From Candidatus Pantoea bituminis (lineage in GTDB: Bacteria > Pseudomonadota > Gammaproteobacteria > Enterobacterales > Enterobacteriaceae), in NCBI RefSeq assembly GCF_018842675.1, contig NZ_JAGTWO010000004.1, forward strand, positions 1,922,001-1,986,000: 64,000 nt of DNA. Direction: 5' to 3'. Numbering within the stretch: position 1 is the first letter of the stretch; the number at the start of each line of letters is the position of its first letter. This document shows, piece by piece, positions 18,492 to 27,693 of the stretch. The position numbers were made by a program, and so were the translations under genes. Below the pieces are notes generated by a model. That model did no database searches. It was not told where the DNA came from and was given only the letters and a program-made list of their open reading frames with translations.

Positions 18492-18884
18492 ATGGAAAAA
18501 TTTACGGGCGGTTGCCTGTGCGGCAAAGTGCGCATTGAGGCTTCAGGAGTTCCCTACCGGGTTGGCCTTTGCCACTGCCTTGACTGCCGTAAGCATCATG
18601 GCGCGCTTTTTCACGCCTCTGCCATATTCCCTCAGCAGGCGGTGACCATTGTGGGAGAAACGCGTGACTATGCTGGACGCTTTTTCTGTCCACACTGCGG
18701 CTCGTCTGTTTTCGCACGCTCCGACGATGAAATCGAAGTAAATCTGGGATCGTTGGATAGCACCGACCAGTTAAAGCCGACTTACGAAAGTTGGATCGTG
18801 CGTCGTGAATCCTGGTTGCCTCCGTTTCCGCTGATAAGGCGTTATGAAGGCGACCGTGACGCCACAAGCCGATTCGAAGATTAA
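18492..18884 (+). CDS. GFA family zinc protein (glutathione-dependent formaldehyde-activating fold)
   Basis: A 130-residue cytoplasmic protein with the Mss4-like beta-tent fold. The zinc ligands are clear: GGCLCGKVR, then CHCLDCRK, then FFCPHCGSSVF. It starts at the ATG after GAGGAG. The founding member binds S-hydroxymethylglutathione, but most proteins of this length have no proven activity and Gfa activity itself is disputed, so I claim only the family. It stands alone, converging on the LprI-like gene. Confidence 0.9.
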   Translation: MEKFTGGCLCGKVRIEASGVPYRVGLCHCLDCRKHHGALFHASAIFPQQAVTIVGETRDYAGRFFCPHCGSSVFARSDDEIEVNLGSLDSTDQLKPTYESWIVRRESWLPPFPLIRRYEGDRDATSRFED

Positions 18885-18938
18885 ATCGGCGGACGTTGAT
18901 GACGCCAACCTGAATAAGATCGACGTGGTCAGCGTGAT

Positions 18939-19928
18939 TTACTGCGTAACAATAAAGTGGCTGCGCCATCCCTGAATCGTTTTAGGGATAGCGCTTTTGT
19001 CTTCCTGATTGGTCAGGTAATGGAATTCCAGTTTGTTCTGCGCATTGGGCGCAACACGCATTGCCCAAATACTGCCACTTGGGTTGTACATGATGATTGC
19101 CGCACGGCGATTGGCTTCGCCAATGACGCGCAAAGTCATGGCTTTCGCTGACACATTATCCAAATCTTGGGTGTAATGCAGGGCATTAGCCGTGGCGACG
19201 TATTGCGCATATTCGTCACCTGCCAACTGGCGAAACGCACTGTCCAGTTTTTCATCGGGTAAGATTCCTGTATTCAGCAGCGTCGAGGCTGGACGGGGAT
19301 CGTGATCTCCTCTCACATAAACGCCATCAGGCCGTACGTCGGTGGGGAAAAGTAATGCGCAACTGCCATTGCTTTGTGTGCTGACTTCCAGGTTGCCGTC
19401 TTGACGCGGTACCACAATCATGGCGCAATTTTCTGCCCCGTTGATATTGTTGACATAGAGCACGCCATAGTAGCGGCGCGCTTCGCTATCGATATCAATT
19501 TTGTAAGCACCCCGTACGGCGTGCAGATCCAGTTCGGCAGAAAAATCACTGGCGTTTTTAATCACCAAACGTCCACTTTCGCCATTGGTGGCGCTGACGT
19601 TCCACCACTCACCACTCCAGTCGATATGGCGATTAGCGTTAAACAGCTGGCCGTAGCCCTGAAAATAGGCGCGCTTGAGGCAAAACGGGCTACTACAGGC
19701 TTTACGCTGTTGCAGCCACTCGTTATAGAGTTTGCCGTTGGGCTGTGCTTGCCCCACCAGCTGTTCAAGCCAGCGGGCATCTAAGGTGTGATCCAACCAG
19801 CGCAACTCGGGATCGCGACACACCATTTGTTCGGTCGGGCTGCTTGCACGCTGGCAATCAACTGCCTGCGCTGCGGTCGAGAGCAGCAAGACCAAACCTG
19901 TCAGCAGGGAGATAAAAAACGTTTTCAT
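18939..19928 (-). CDS. Exported LprI-like (DUF1311) domain protein
   Basis: A 329-residue secreted or periplasmic protein. A signal peptide is clear (KTFFISLLTGLVLLLSTAAQ, cleaved after AQA). The mature N-terminus has the LprI/DUF1311 pattern of spaced cysteines: VDCQRASSPTEQMVCRDPEL, with the tryptophan/aspartate helix RWLDHTLDARWLEQ and a second pair KACSSPFCLKRAY. The remaining 220 residues look like beta-rich periplasmic domains (WSGEWWNVSAT) I cannot name. Proteins with this module include lysozyme inhibitors, but the domain is also widespread with unknown role. I place the start at 19928, where the signal peptide begins, rather than at a start 16 codons upstream. Confidence 0.8.
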   Translation of the reverse strand: MKTFFISLLTGLVLLLSTAAQAVDCQRASSPTEQMVCRDPELRWLDHTLDARWLEQLVGQAQPNGKLYNEWLQQRKACSSPFCLKRAYFQGYGQLFNANRHIDWSGEWWNVSATNGESGRLVIKNASDFSAELDLHAVRGAYKIDIDSEARRYYGVLYVNNINGAENCAMIVVPRQDGNLEVSTQSNGSCALLFPTDVRPDGVYVRGDHDPRPASTLLNTGILPDEKLDSAFRQLAGDEYAQYVATANALHYTQDLDNVSAKAMTLRVIGEANRRAAIIMYNPSGSIWAMRVAPNAQNKLEFHYLTNQEDKSAIPKTIQGWRSHFIVTQ

Positions 19929-20065
19929 TTTTCTCTTTAGTGGAACGTAAGGATAGCGAAGCGGCAGGATGCCCAAAAGGGCTGTAATTATAGGTTGAGG
20001 TGGCTGTTTTCGATAGCGCGAAGCTGAGGAATGGGTGTAGAAGTGTTGACTTAAATAATCGGCAA

Positions 20066-20102
20066 ATCAAAAAGCTGAGTGCCAGACACGCTGGCACTCA
20101 GC
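20066..20102 (-). terminator. Rho-independent terminator of gcd
   Basis: A perfect 12-base stem, GCTGAGTGCCAG / CTGGCACTCAGC, with a 5-base loop at 20074-20102, followed on the minus strand by TTTTTGATTT. It lies just after the gcd stop codon. Confidence 0.93.
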
Positions 20103-20111
20103 CTGTTACGC

Positions 20112-22471
20112 TTACTTCAGTCGGAACGCGACCACGCTGTCACCCGCTTGTGTACCCAGCGAGCCGTGACCGCCTGCGGCGATAACCACATATTGCTTAC
20201 CATCTTTACCCATAAAGGTTGATGGCGTGGCTTGTGCGCCAGCAGTCAGTTCAGTCTGCCACAGTAACTCACCGGTGCTGCTGTCATAAGCACGGAAGAA
20301 GTTATCCGCCGTTGCGCCGTGGAAAACCACATCGCCCGCAGTAACCAGCGGCCCACCGTGCGCCACCATACCCATCGGGAACCCGATTGGGAAACGGCCC
20401 GGCAGGAAGCTGGTTTTCAGGTTTTTGGTGGTGCCTACGCGGCGCAGCCATTCAGTTTTACCGGTTTTCAGGTCAACACCCACCATGCGTCCCCACGGCG
20501 GCGCGATACACGGAATACCGAGACCGGAAGCCAGCTGCTGGATATGAATGGCATAGTCGCCGTGGAAGTTTTCATTCCAGTAAGGCTGACCATCTTTGGT
20601 GAAGGTGCGCTGAGTGGCGGTCTCAGGCGTACGTTTGATCAAGTTGTATTTGTAGGCCAGACGAACAGGTGTTGCAATTAACATCTGACGTTCAGGATCA
20701 ATAGCCACCGACCCCCAGTTAAACACCCCGATGTTGCCTGGGAAAACCAACGTGCCTTTTTCCGTTGATGGCGTCCATGGGTTGCCGTCGTAACGCAGTT
20801 CACGGAAATTCGCACGGCAGCTCATCTGATCAAACGGGGTGATGCCCCACATCGATTTTTCAGTCAGCGGTTGCGGAATGAAGTTCAGGCTGGAAACGGG
20901 CTGCGTAGCAGCAAACTTCTCGCCTTCCACCCCACCTTCGGTTGAAACCTTAACCTGCTCAACCGGATAAACCGGTTCGCCGGTAAGACGGTTCAGCACA
21001 AACAGGTTGCCGGTTTTGGTCGGCAGAATCACAGCCGGCTGCGCATTACCTTTGTAGGTGATATCAACCAACGACGGTTGAGAAGGATTATCGCGATCCC
21101 ACAAGTCGTGGTTCGAACTCTGATAGCGCCATTTGAAGGCACCGGTTTTCAGATCCAGCGCGACCAGCGCATCGCGAAATTTCTCGGTGTTGCTGTTGGC
21201 ATCACGCTCAATACCCACTTCGTCCGGTGACGCATTACCAAACGGTACGTACACCAGACCATTTTTCAGGTCAGCGCTTAGCGTGCCCCATGCGACTGGC
21301 GTATCTTGTGGATAGGTCGCATCAGCCGCAACCGGCGCGGTGTTTTCCGGGTTTGCTGGATCGAAGTTCCAGACCAAACGGCCGGTGATCACATCATAAG
21401 CGCGGATCACACCCGATGGATTGCCGGTGTTAAAGCCGTTATCCATCACCGAGCCCCCAACAATCACCAGATTGCCAGCGACCAGCGGTGCCGCAGTTTG
21501 CATCAGAGCGTGTGGACGCACTTCGCCCATATTGTCACGCAGATTGACTTCGCCGTTCTGGCCGAAATCGGCGCAGCGTTTGCCGGTGTCAGCGTCAAAG
21601 GCAATCAGACGTGCATCGGTGGTCGCGTTGAAGATGCGCTTGCGACACATTGCGGGTTGCGCAGCACTGTTTTCTGCAGCCGCGTTGCTCTCTTCGTAAT
21701 AACTTACGCCACGACAGGTTTGATGCTGTTGCAGATAAGAGCGATTTTTATCCGGCGTCGTTTTCCATTTCACCGCACCCGTTTCGGGGTCAAGCGCATG
21801 CACTTCGTTATGCGGTGTACAGAAATACAACATACCGTTGGCTTTCAGCGGCGTAGCTTCAAAGGTGTATTCGGTCGCGTCATCGCCCTGGCGCAAATCA
21901 CCCGTGTGATACGTCCAGGCCACTTCCAGATCCTTGACGTTATCTTTGGTGATCTGATTCAGTGACGAGAAACGCAGGCCATTGGTTGAACCGCCATACG
22001 CGCTCCAGTCATTACCCGCGCCCGTAGAGGCAGAAGGCGCACGCGTATTGCTGATAGTGCCCTGTTGCGGCAACGGATCGTAAAAGCACAGGCCAATCAC
22101 CAAGGCAACCATGATCACAACCGTACTGCCCAGCAGCGGATGGAAGCGGCGTTGACCTTGATAAAGCGGGCGGACGACAAACGGCAGCGCCAGCCATACG
22201 CCGATTACGCCAAACAGGTCGCCGCGTGGAATCCATTGCCACTTATCAAAACCGACTTCCCAGATTATCCAAAATAATGTGATCCACATCAGCAGTGCAT
22301 AAAACGTTAAGGCGCTGCGTTTATTCAGGAACAGTAAAATTGCTGTGATCAATAAACCTGCCGCCATCAGCGCATAGAATGCACTGCCTCCAAGCAGCAG
22401 GAGTTCTCCCCCATGTACAACATCACAACCGCGACGATTGCGATGATTACACTGGTAATTTTGTTAACCAT
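20112..22471 (-). CDS. gcd: Membrane-bound PQQ-dependent glucose dehydrogenase (one apparent frameshift)
   Basis: Oxidises glucose to glucono-lactone on the periplasmic side and passes electrons to ubiquinone. About 786 residues when one base is restored. Five N-terminal helices (for example LTFYALLMWITLFWIIWEVG) anchor the protein. The PQQ-binding beta-propeller begins at DWSAYGGSTNGLRFSSLNQI and contains propeller motifs such as GAVKWKT and GELLWQTEL and the NWGSVAIDPERQ segment. The frame breaks in the C-run at 22408-22412: the true N-terminus is MVNKITSVIIAIVAVVML, joining to ELLLLGGSAFYALMAAG with one extra G. GGAAGGATC precedes the ATG at 22471. The cofactor would be supplied by pqqA-F at 57-62.5 kb. 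Confidence 0.95.
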
Positions 22472-23154
22472 GATCCTTCCTCAGGCCATCAATAATGATG
22501 ATTACTCAAATAAAAACACATAAAATCAACGCGATTTTAACCAACGTAATGATTTTGTAAAATCACTGTAAATGGCGAGTGTTTAGTTTAATTAACGAAT
22601 TGGCGGGCGAAGATTAGCGTAGCGGCGGGCATTCAGCGCTTTTTGTTAAGACTTTTCCGTGACATTCATCACATAAAATTAACCATTACCCCAGATTTAT
22701 CGCATCTTTTGTGCAAAACAAGGATTAATTCTCTCACCCATTCGTACGAATCTTTACGTAAATCCTGTTGAAAGATCAAAAATAGTTTAACAGTTAATCC
22801 TTGTTGCCCTGCAATTATTCTTAATAGCGGATGAAGTATAACGATCAATTTAAATTGATTTAAGAACCAAAATAAAATAATTACTAATATTTTCATTGGG
22901 TTGAATTTTAAGCGCCCCCCATTCTCGTTATTGAAACTTATCATTCATCTCGACTTCTTCTTATTTCATAAAAATCATTTTTTAATAAAACATTAATTTA
23001 TGATTGCATTTCATGCTCATCATTCTCTTTAGGATATTTCGCAGCTTTGAAATAATTCTTAACGTGTTATAGATAATATTAACATGCTCCTGATGATTCT
23101 CTGTTTTAACGCCACCAGAATGCGTTAAATCGCCACCTTAAAGGCAGGTAAATA
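22472..23154. other. AT-rich intergenic region between gcd and the glycosyltransferase gene
   Basis: This 680-base stretch must hold the promoters of two divergent genes. It is very AT-rich. A minus-strand frame of 91 codons (22669-22944) is low-complexity hydrophobic with no ribosome site, and I do not accept it as a gene. No operator of a family I know stands out. Confidence 0.5.
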
Positions 23155-24138
23155 ATGGCCATGCTTTATTCTATCTATCGGAAATTCCGTTTTCCGATCA
23201 AGTTCCTTCACGCTTCGGTTAAATACCCCGCAGCACAGAAAAAAGTAAATAAAATAGCTATCCTTTCAATTGAAGAAACGATAGATCTGTTATTAAGAAA
23301 TGAAAAGCTCTCGCTGGCACGGTACGGTGATGGCGAACTGGAAATGACTTACTACAAGAATATTGGCTTTCAACCCTTTGATGAGCGCCTCTCTGCCCGG
23401 CTTAAAACGCTGTTGCAGCGCAGTCCGCAGGATAATCCCGATTGTCTGATCTGCCTGCCCGATGGTTTTCGTAACACCCGCCAGATGCGTTCAGGTGCCG
23501 CCCTGTTTTGGTTCTTCCATAAATCATTTTACTTTTCACGCTATGAGAACTTGTTGAGTAAGAATTATCAATATGGCAATACGTCCGTAACGCGCCCTTA
23601 TCATGATTACAAAAGCAAAAATTTATCACGCGCCATTTTCGACAAATTTAAATTACTGTTTAAGGACCGAAAAGTATTAATTGTTGAAGGAAGCGGAACA
23701 CGATTGGGATTAGGTAACGACTTACTGGATGGTGCAAAAGAAATTAAGCGGATAACCACGCTTAATCGCAACGCTTTTTCAGTTTATGACCCGCTCTATG
23801 CCTCTATTTTAGTCCACGCCAGTGAATTTGATCTGGTCCTTATTTCACTGGGCCCGACGGCAACCGTGCTGGCTTATGATCTCAGTTTGCAAGGCATTCG
23901 CTGTATTGATAGTGGGCATGTAGATATCGAATATGAGTGGATGCTGGCTTCAGCTACCACAAAAATAAAAGTTGAAGGGAAAAACGTAAACGAAGTGGGT
24001 GTGTTATTAAGTGAAAATAGCGCTGTGCTGGATAGCAATTATCAGCAACAAATTCTGTGTCATATTGATGAAACCACACCCGCCGCGATCACCCTTCATC
24101 AGCCGCCTTTGGCTTCTTCCCATGAAACGGCTGCCTGA
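23155..24138 (+). CDS. GT-D fold glycosyltransferase (DUF1792/SP_1767-like)
   Basis: A 327-residue soluble protein. After a basic N-terminus comes the hallmark of the GT-D domain: LARYGDGELEMTYYKNIGFQ, then CLICLPDGF, the NTSVTRPYHDY loop, VLIVEGSGTRLGLGNDLL (nucleotide-binding strand and loop) and a C-terminal SGHVDIEYEWML. GT-D transferases add glucose in streptococcal glycoprotein pathways; in enterobacteria such genes usually sit in surface polysaccharide loci. Here it is solitary, so its acceptor is unknown. AGGCAGG precedes the ATG. Lower GC than neighbours hints at transfer. Confidence 0.8.
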   Translation: MAMLYSIYRKFRFPIKFLHASVKYPAAQKKVNKIAILSIEETIDLLLRNEKLSLARYGDGELEMTYYKNIGFQPFDERLSARLKTLLQRSPQDNPDCLICLPDGFRNTRQMRSGAALFWFFHKSFYFSRYENLLSKNYQYGNTSVTRPYHDYKSKNLSRAIFDKFKLLFKDRKVLIVEGSGTRLGLGNDLLDGAKEIKRITTLNRNAFSVYDPLYASILVHASEFDLVLISLGPTATVLAYDLSLQGIRCIDSGHVDIEYEWMLASATTKIKVEGKNVNEVGVLLSENSAVLDSNYQQQILCHIDETTPAAITLHQPPLASSHETAA

Positions 24139-24244
24139 CGTTCGCTCAAAGGATTTATGCCGTCCCTCGCGGTAAGCGATATGTTTGTTCAAGGCGCGCG
24201 CTCACCGCTTGCAGCCACAATCCTTTCGCACCGTCAGGCTTTTA
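24133..24244 (+). other. Long-range inverted repeat, possible structured RNA or complex terminator
   Basis: GCCTGACG (24133-24140, overlapping the stop codon of the glycosyltransferase) pairs with CGTCAGGC (24232-24239), followed by TTTTA. Inside, AAAGGATT (24149-24156) pairs with AATCCTTT, and GCGGT pairs with ACCGC. The nested pairing over about 107 bases followed by T's could be a complex terminator, or the 3' end of a small RNA. Only the pairing is observed. Confidence 0.4.
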
Positions 24245-24512
24245 GCCGGGTGCGCGGAATACTTCCTTCATCATGGATAACGCTAACCTGCCAGCGTCAA
24301 CAAAAGCATCTGGTTGTCATGTAGCGAGCAAAATCCGCACCAAATTGATGCGCAGGCTCATTATTAACCGCACAATTAATCAGCAATATTGTTATTCCGT
24401 CTCGCTACGGGCCTCTTTTATAGTTTTATGTCCCTGTTTTTACGATAGTTAATCATTTCAGGCATCTATTTTGCTTATCACTTCTGTCAGTTTTTTATTC
24501 AGGAGAGATGAG

Positions 24513-25832
24513 ATGAACCCGGGTCGCTATCGTTACACTATATTTTCAATGCTGTTTCTCATTGCCCTGATTAACTATGTTGATCGCGGCGCACTCTCAT
24601 TTGCCGCGAATGCCATTTCAGCGGAATATCACTTTTCAAAAGTGCAGCTTGGGGCGGTGCTGGGCTATTTTGGCTTTGGCTATCTGTTTGGATCGCTGTG
24701 TGGTGGCTTTCTGGCCGATCGTATCGGCACTAAAAAAGTCTGGATGATGGCTGGCGTGCTTTGGTCGATTCTGGAAATTGCCACTGCCTGGGCGGGTGAT
24801 TTAGGCATGGCGCTGTTTGGCGGATCGGCCATCATGGGGTTTGCGGCGTTACGCATCATGTTTGGCTTTTCGGAAGGCCCAGCGTACGCGTTGATGAACA
24901 AAGCCATTGCGCACTGGGCACCCGATAACGAACGCGGTTTCGCTCTGAGTATTGGCCTGCTTTCTACCCAAGTTGGATCGTTACTGACAGCGCCGATTGC
25001 TGTCGGTCTGCTGCTGCTGACCAACGACTGGCGCATGATGTTTATCCTGCTTGGCGTGATGTCGCTGCTGGCAATGCTGCTTTTTGCCCGCACCTTCAGC
25101 GATAGCCCAGATACCAGCGCTGCAACCCATGCCGCAGAACGTGAGTTTATTCGCCGCGGACAAAAGGTGACTCAACACGACGATACCCCGCTGCCGTGGT
25201 GGCGCTTTTTTACCAGCCGCACGCTGGTGTGCAATGCGCTGGGCTATTTCTCCTTTCTCTACATCACCTTTACGCTGGTGACGTGGATGCCGAAATATCT
25301 GCAGGATAACTTTCATTACGATCTGCACGCATTGTGGTACGTCGCGATGATTCCATGGAGCGGTGCCTGTATTACCGTGCTGCTCGGGGGACGTTTTGCC
25401 GACTGGCTGCTGGCTCGCTTCAACAATCTGCGTCTGGCACGTAATGTTTTTGCCGCCGTCACGTTGTGCGGCACCGCCTGCTGTTTTATGGCCATTCCGT
25501 GGATGCACTCAGCGGCGGGTATTATCGCCTTGATGACGCTGGGCAACGCACTGAACGCACTGGTGAACAATGTTTACTGGTCTGTGGTGATTGACGTAAC
25601 GCCGAAATCATCGGTCGGAACCTACAGTGGCATGACATTGGCTATTGCCAATCTCGCCGCGATCATCTCCCCGATGCTCTGCGGTTGGTTGGCCGAATAT
25701 TATGGCTATAACGCCATGTTTACCGTCACCGCTGTGATCGCGTTTGGCAGCATGTTGGCGATGACGCTGCTGCAACCGGAGAAGCGCTTGCACCCTCAAA
25801 CTGAGGCTAACGTGACGCAGCAAACGGCCTGA
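24513..25832 (+). CDS. MFS transporter, ACS-like (anion:cation symporter) type
   Basis: A 439-residue inner-membrane permease with 12 predicted helices. The N-terminus (LIALINYVDRGALSFAANAI) and the helix 2-3 loop (GGFLADRIGTKKVW) are typical of the ACS family that carries hexuronates, galactonate, glucarate and similar organic anions. The segment MFGFSEGPAYALMNKAIAHW matches the conserved helix 4-5 region of that family. I place the start at 24513, preceded by AGGAGAG, rather than 14 codons upstream. It is transcribed alone; no catabolic gene is adjacent, so the substrate remains open. Confidence 0.9.
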   Translation: MNPGRYRYTIFSMLFLIALINYVDRGALSFAANAISAEYHFSKVQLGAVLGYFGFGYLFGSLCGGFLADRIGTKKVWMMAGVLWSILEIATAWAGDLGMALFGGSAIMGFAALRIMFGFSEGPAYALMNKAIAHWAPDNERGFALSIGLLSTQVGSLLTAPIAVGLLLLTNDWRMMFILLGVMSLLAMLLFARTFSDSPDTSAATHAAEREFIRRGQKVTQHDDTPLPWWRFFTSRTLVCNALGYFSFLYITFTLVTWMPKYLQDNFHYDLHALWYVAMIPWSGACITVLLGGRFADWLLARFNNLRLARNVFAAVTLCGTACCFMAIPWMHSAAGIIALMTLGNALNALVNNVYWSVVIDVTPKSSVGTYSGMTLAIANLAAIISPMLCGWLAEYYGYNAMFTVTAVIAFGSMLAMTLLQPEKRLHPQTEANVTQQTA

Positions 25833-25855
25833 CGGCGCATCAGCGCATTAACATG

Positions 25856-25884
25856 AAAAAAGGCGGAGTGGTTAGCTCCGCCTT
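25856..25884 (-). terminator. Terminator of the tisB mRNA (also faces the MFS gene)
   Basis: Stem AAGGCGGAG / CTCCGCCTT with a seven-base loop (25860-25884). On the minus strand it runs into TTTTT, so it ends transcripts from the small toxin gene 15 bases downstream of its stop. From the other side it lies just after the MFS stop. Confidence 0.85.
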
Positions 25885-25898
25885 GTCTCAAGTTCCGG

Positions 25899-25988
25899 TT
25901 AGTATGCTTTACCGGTCAGTTGCATAAGGGCAACGATGATCTGCAAAATGATTCGGATGATATCCAGAATCAGCCTTGTCAGTTCCAT
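25899..25988 (-). CDS. tisB: TisB-like SOS-induced small membrane toxin, 29 residues
   Basis: A 29-codon gene beginning MELTRLILDIIRI and ending VALMQLTGKAY. One amphipathic hydrophobic helix makes up nearly the whole peptide, with isolated Arg, Asp, Gln and Lys, like E. coli TisB, which is also 29 residues and shares an IVA-L-QL core. TisB inserts in the inner membrane, dissipates proton motive force and favours persistence. The start has AAAAGGAG and AAGGA upstream. Context makes the call: a LexA box about 210 bases upstream, a long structured leader, a site repeated in a divergent RNA 81-98 bases before the ATG, and a terminator right after the stop. No alignment was run; identification rests on length, composition and locus layout. 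Confidence 0.82.
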   Translation of the reverse strand: MELTRLILDIIRIILQIIVALMQLTGKAY

Positions 25989-26068
25989 CACTTTCCTTCT
26001 CCTTTTACAGGAGCGCGCTGTTCGGCTACCGAGGCTTTGACTCTACCCGCCGGGTGCCTAAGCACATC

Positions 26069-26086
26069 TTGTGGAGAGAGCTGAGC
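26069..26086 (-). promoter_or_regulatory. Antisense target (standby-like site) in the tisB leader
   Basis: The plus strand here reads ttgtggagagagctgagc, which matches 17 of 18 bases with ttgtggagagtgctgagc at 26263-26280 in the divergent RNA. The minus-strand mRNA is therefore complementary to the 5' end of that RNA. The site lies 81-98 bases upstream of the toxin start, the position of the ribosome standby site blocked by IstR-1 in E. coli. Confidence 0.82.
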
Positions 26087-26198
26087 GGCACTCAAGGTTA
26101 AAGCCACAGGCCAGCACCACCTGATGCCTGCCGGGATTTAAAAACCGTGCCCCTGGGAGCGGCCAGTCAATCTTGAGGCTAAACTCACCCCTCAACAC

Positions 26199-26214
26199 CT
26201 GTATAACCATACAG
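26199..26214. promoter_or_regulatory. LexA (SOS) box
   Basis: Perfect core CTGT-N8-ACAG (ctgtataaccatacag), with the flanking TA of the 20-base consensus on the right side. It sits between the divergent tisB and istR-like genes and overlaps the presumed -10 region of the tisB promoter (TATACA on the minus strand). Confidence 0.88.
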
Positions 26215-26228
26215 TATTTTAGCCAAAC

Positions 26229-26257
26229 TTGAAAACTTTCGCCGCACTATTTAGAAT
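26229..26257 (+). promoter_or_regulatory. Sigma-70 promoter of the istR-like RNA
   Basis: TTGAAA (26229-26234), a 17-base spacer and TAGAAT (26252-26257). A start five or six bases later would fall at about 26263, so the transcript would begin exactly with the antisense sequence. The promoter lies outside the LexA box, which suits constitutive antitoxin expression. Confidence 0.75.
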
Positions 26258-26262
26258 AACTT

Positions 26263-26356
26263 TTGTGGAGAGTGCTGAGCACCTCGTTCGAAGCCGGTTA
26301 CCAGCCGGGGAACGAACAAAAAATAAAGGATTTGGCCTCAAGCCAAATCCTTTTTT
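26263..26356 (+). ncRNA. istR: IstR-1-like antitoxin RNA
   Basis: A predicted RNA of about 94 bases that starts with the 18-base stretch complementary to the tisB leader, continues through a short structured region (ccggttaccagccgg) and ends in a strong terminator. In E. coli, IstR-1 is a constitutive 75-base RNA whose single-stranded 5' part pairs with tisAB mRNA and prevents translation. The layout here (divergent to tisB, LexA box between, antisense segment at the 5' end) is the same. The exact ends are inferred from the promoter and terminator. Confidence 0.8.
26325..26356. terminator. Bidirectional terminator of istR and the sugar dehydrogenase gene
   Basis: Stem AAAGGATTTGGC / GCCAAATCCTTT, 12 bases, with a 5-base loop, then TTT on the plus strand. 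On the minus strand it ends with TTTATTTTTTG, so it also serves the converging PQQ-type dehydrogenase gene. Confidence 0.92.
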
Positions 26357-26376
26357 ATTGCCCAGCATTTAACCGA

Positions 26377-27681
26377 TTATTCGTTTGCTGCGCTAATGCG
26401 CCAGATGCTGTTACCCGCATCATCGGCGATCAAAACACCACCCTGCTTATCTTCAGCTAATCCTACTGGCAATCCACGAACTTGCTTTTGATCATCCGTC
26501 AAAAAACCGGTAACAATCGGCTGCGGCTGACCCACCGGCTGACCCTGCTCAAATTTCACCCACACTACCTGATAACCATTTAACGGCTTGCGGTTCCAGC
26601 TCCCGTGTTCACTCACAAACGCGCCACCGCGATATTGCGCCATGTTGTCACCTTGGTAGAACAGGAGGCCCAGCGGCGCGACGTGCGAGCTCAGCGCGTA
26701 ATCGGGCTTGATGGCCTTCTCAACCAGATCGGGACGCTGCGGTTCGGCACGGGGGTCAATGTGCTGACCAAAATAGCTATAAGGCCAACCGTAGAAGCCT
26801 TTCTCCTGCACCGACGTCAGGTAATCCGGCACCAGATCCGAACCAATTTCATCGCGTTCGTTCACAATGGCCCACAACTTACCGCTCTGCGGTTCCCACT
26901 GCATACCGGTAGGATTACGTAATCCGCTGGCATAAATGCGACTTGCCCCGCTGGCAGCATCGACTTCAAGGATCGCAGCGCGGCGATATTCAGCGCCAAT
27001 GCCGTTTTCAGTGATGTTGCTATTGGATCCTATTCCCACATACAACTTGCTGCCATCGGGACTTGCCAGCAGCGACTTAGTCCAGTGATGATTGATCGGT
27101 CCGCCCGGCAGGTCAGTCACCTCTTCAGGCGCGGTACGAATCTCCGTTTCGCCTTCGGTATAAGGAAATTTCACCAGGCTGTCGGCATTCGCGACATACA
27201 GCGTATTACCCACCAGCTGGATACCAAATGGTGAAAACAGATTTTCGATGAAGCGATGTTTTTCCCACTTACCGTTTACGTTACGCAGCAGCGTTATGCT
27301 GTTGCCGCCTGCGCCGCCTTTGCCCGAAGATTTTTGAATCAAGCCTGTTATCAGCTCTTTCGGCCTGGCTGTCGCGTTTGGTGGCCCGTTAGACTCCGCC
27401 ACTAGCACATCGCCATTCGGCAGTACGTAGACTTGACGTGGATGTTGCAAGTTCTCGGCGATCTTCTCGATTTTTAGCCCTTTTGCCACTTTCGGCATTT
27501 CACCCGCTTTCCACGGTACACCCTCTGGCACCTGCATTGGCGGCATAACAAAATTTTGCGCCTGTGGCAGTTCAGGATTGGGGCCGGTTTGCTTTTGCGG
27601 ATCAATCAGCGCGCCATCGTCACAGCCCGCCAGCAAGGCAATTAAGGTCACGGCGAGTAACGTTTTATGCTGCATTTTCAT
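26377..27681 (-). CDS. PQQ-type sugar (glucose/sorbosone) dehydrogenase lipoprotein
   Basis: A 434-residue beta-propeller protein of the glucose/sorbosone dehydrogenase family (GSDH). A lipoprotein signal ends in LIALLAGC, so the mature protein is lipid-anchored facing the periplasm. Propeller signatures include LQHPRQVYVLPNGDVLVAES, SPFGIQLVGNTLYVANADSL, KLYVGIGSNSN, ASGLRNPTGMQWEPQSGKLW and VSEHGSWNRKPLNGYQ. Family members use soluble PQQ or act as PQQ-like aldose dehydrogenases, as E. coli YliI does. It follows a DUF2231 membrane protein by 12 bases, a pairing that suggests an electron-accepting partner. With gcd and pqqA-F in the same window, PQQ supply is available. Substrate unknown. 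Confidence 0.9.
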   Translation of the reverse strand: MKMQHKTLLAVTLIALLAGCDDGALIDPQKQTGPNPELPQAQNFVMPPMQVPEGVPWKAGEMPKVAKGLKIEKIAENLQHPRQVYVLPNGDVLVAESNGPPNATARPKELITGLIQKSSGKGGAGGNSITLLRNVNGKWEKHRFIENLFSPFGIQLVGNTLYVANADSLVKFPYTEGETEIRTAPEEVTDLPGGPINHHWTKSLLASPDGSKLYVGIGSNSNITENGIGAEYRRAAILEVDAASGASRIYASGLRNPTGMQWEPQSGKLWAIVNERDEIGSDLVPDYLTSVQEKGFYGWPYSYFGQHIDPRAEPQRPDLVEKAIKPDYALSSHVAPLGLLFYQGDNMAQYRGGAFVSEHGSWNRKPLNGYQVVWVKFEQGQPVGQPQPIVTGFLTDDQKQVRGLPVGLAEDKQGGVLIADDAGNSIWRISAANE

Positions 27682-27693
27682 CTCGGCTTCTCC

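Noticed and set aside
22669..22944. Minus-strand frame of 91 codons upstream of gcd
   Set aside because: AT-rich DNA gives a low-complexity hydrophobic translation with no ribosome site or known motif.
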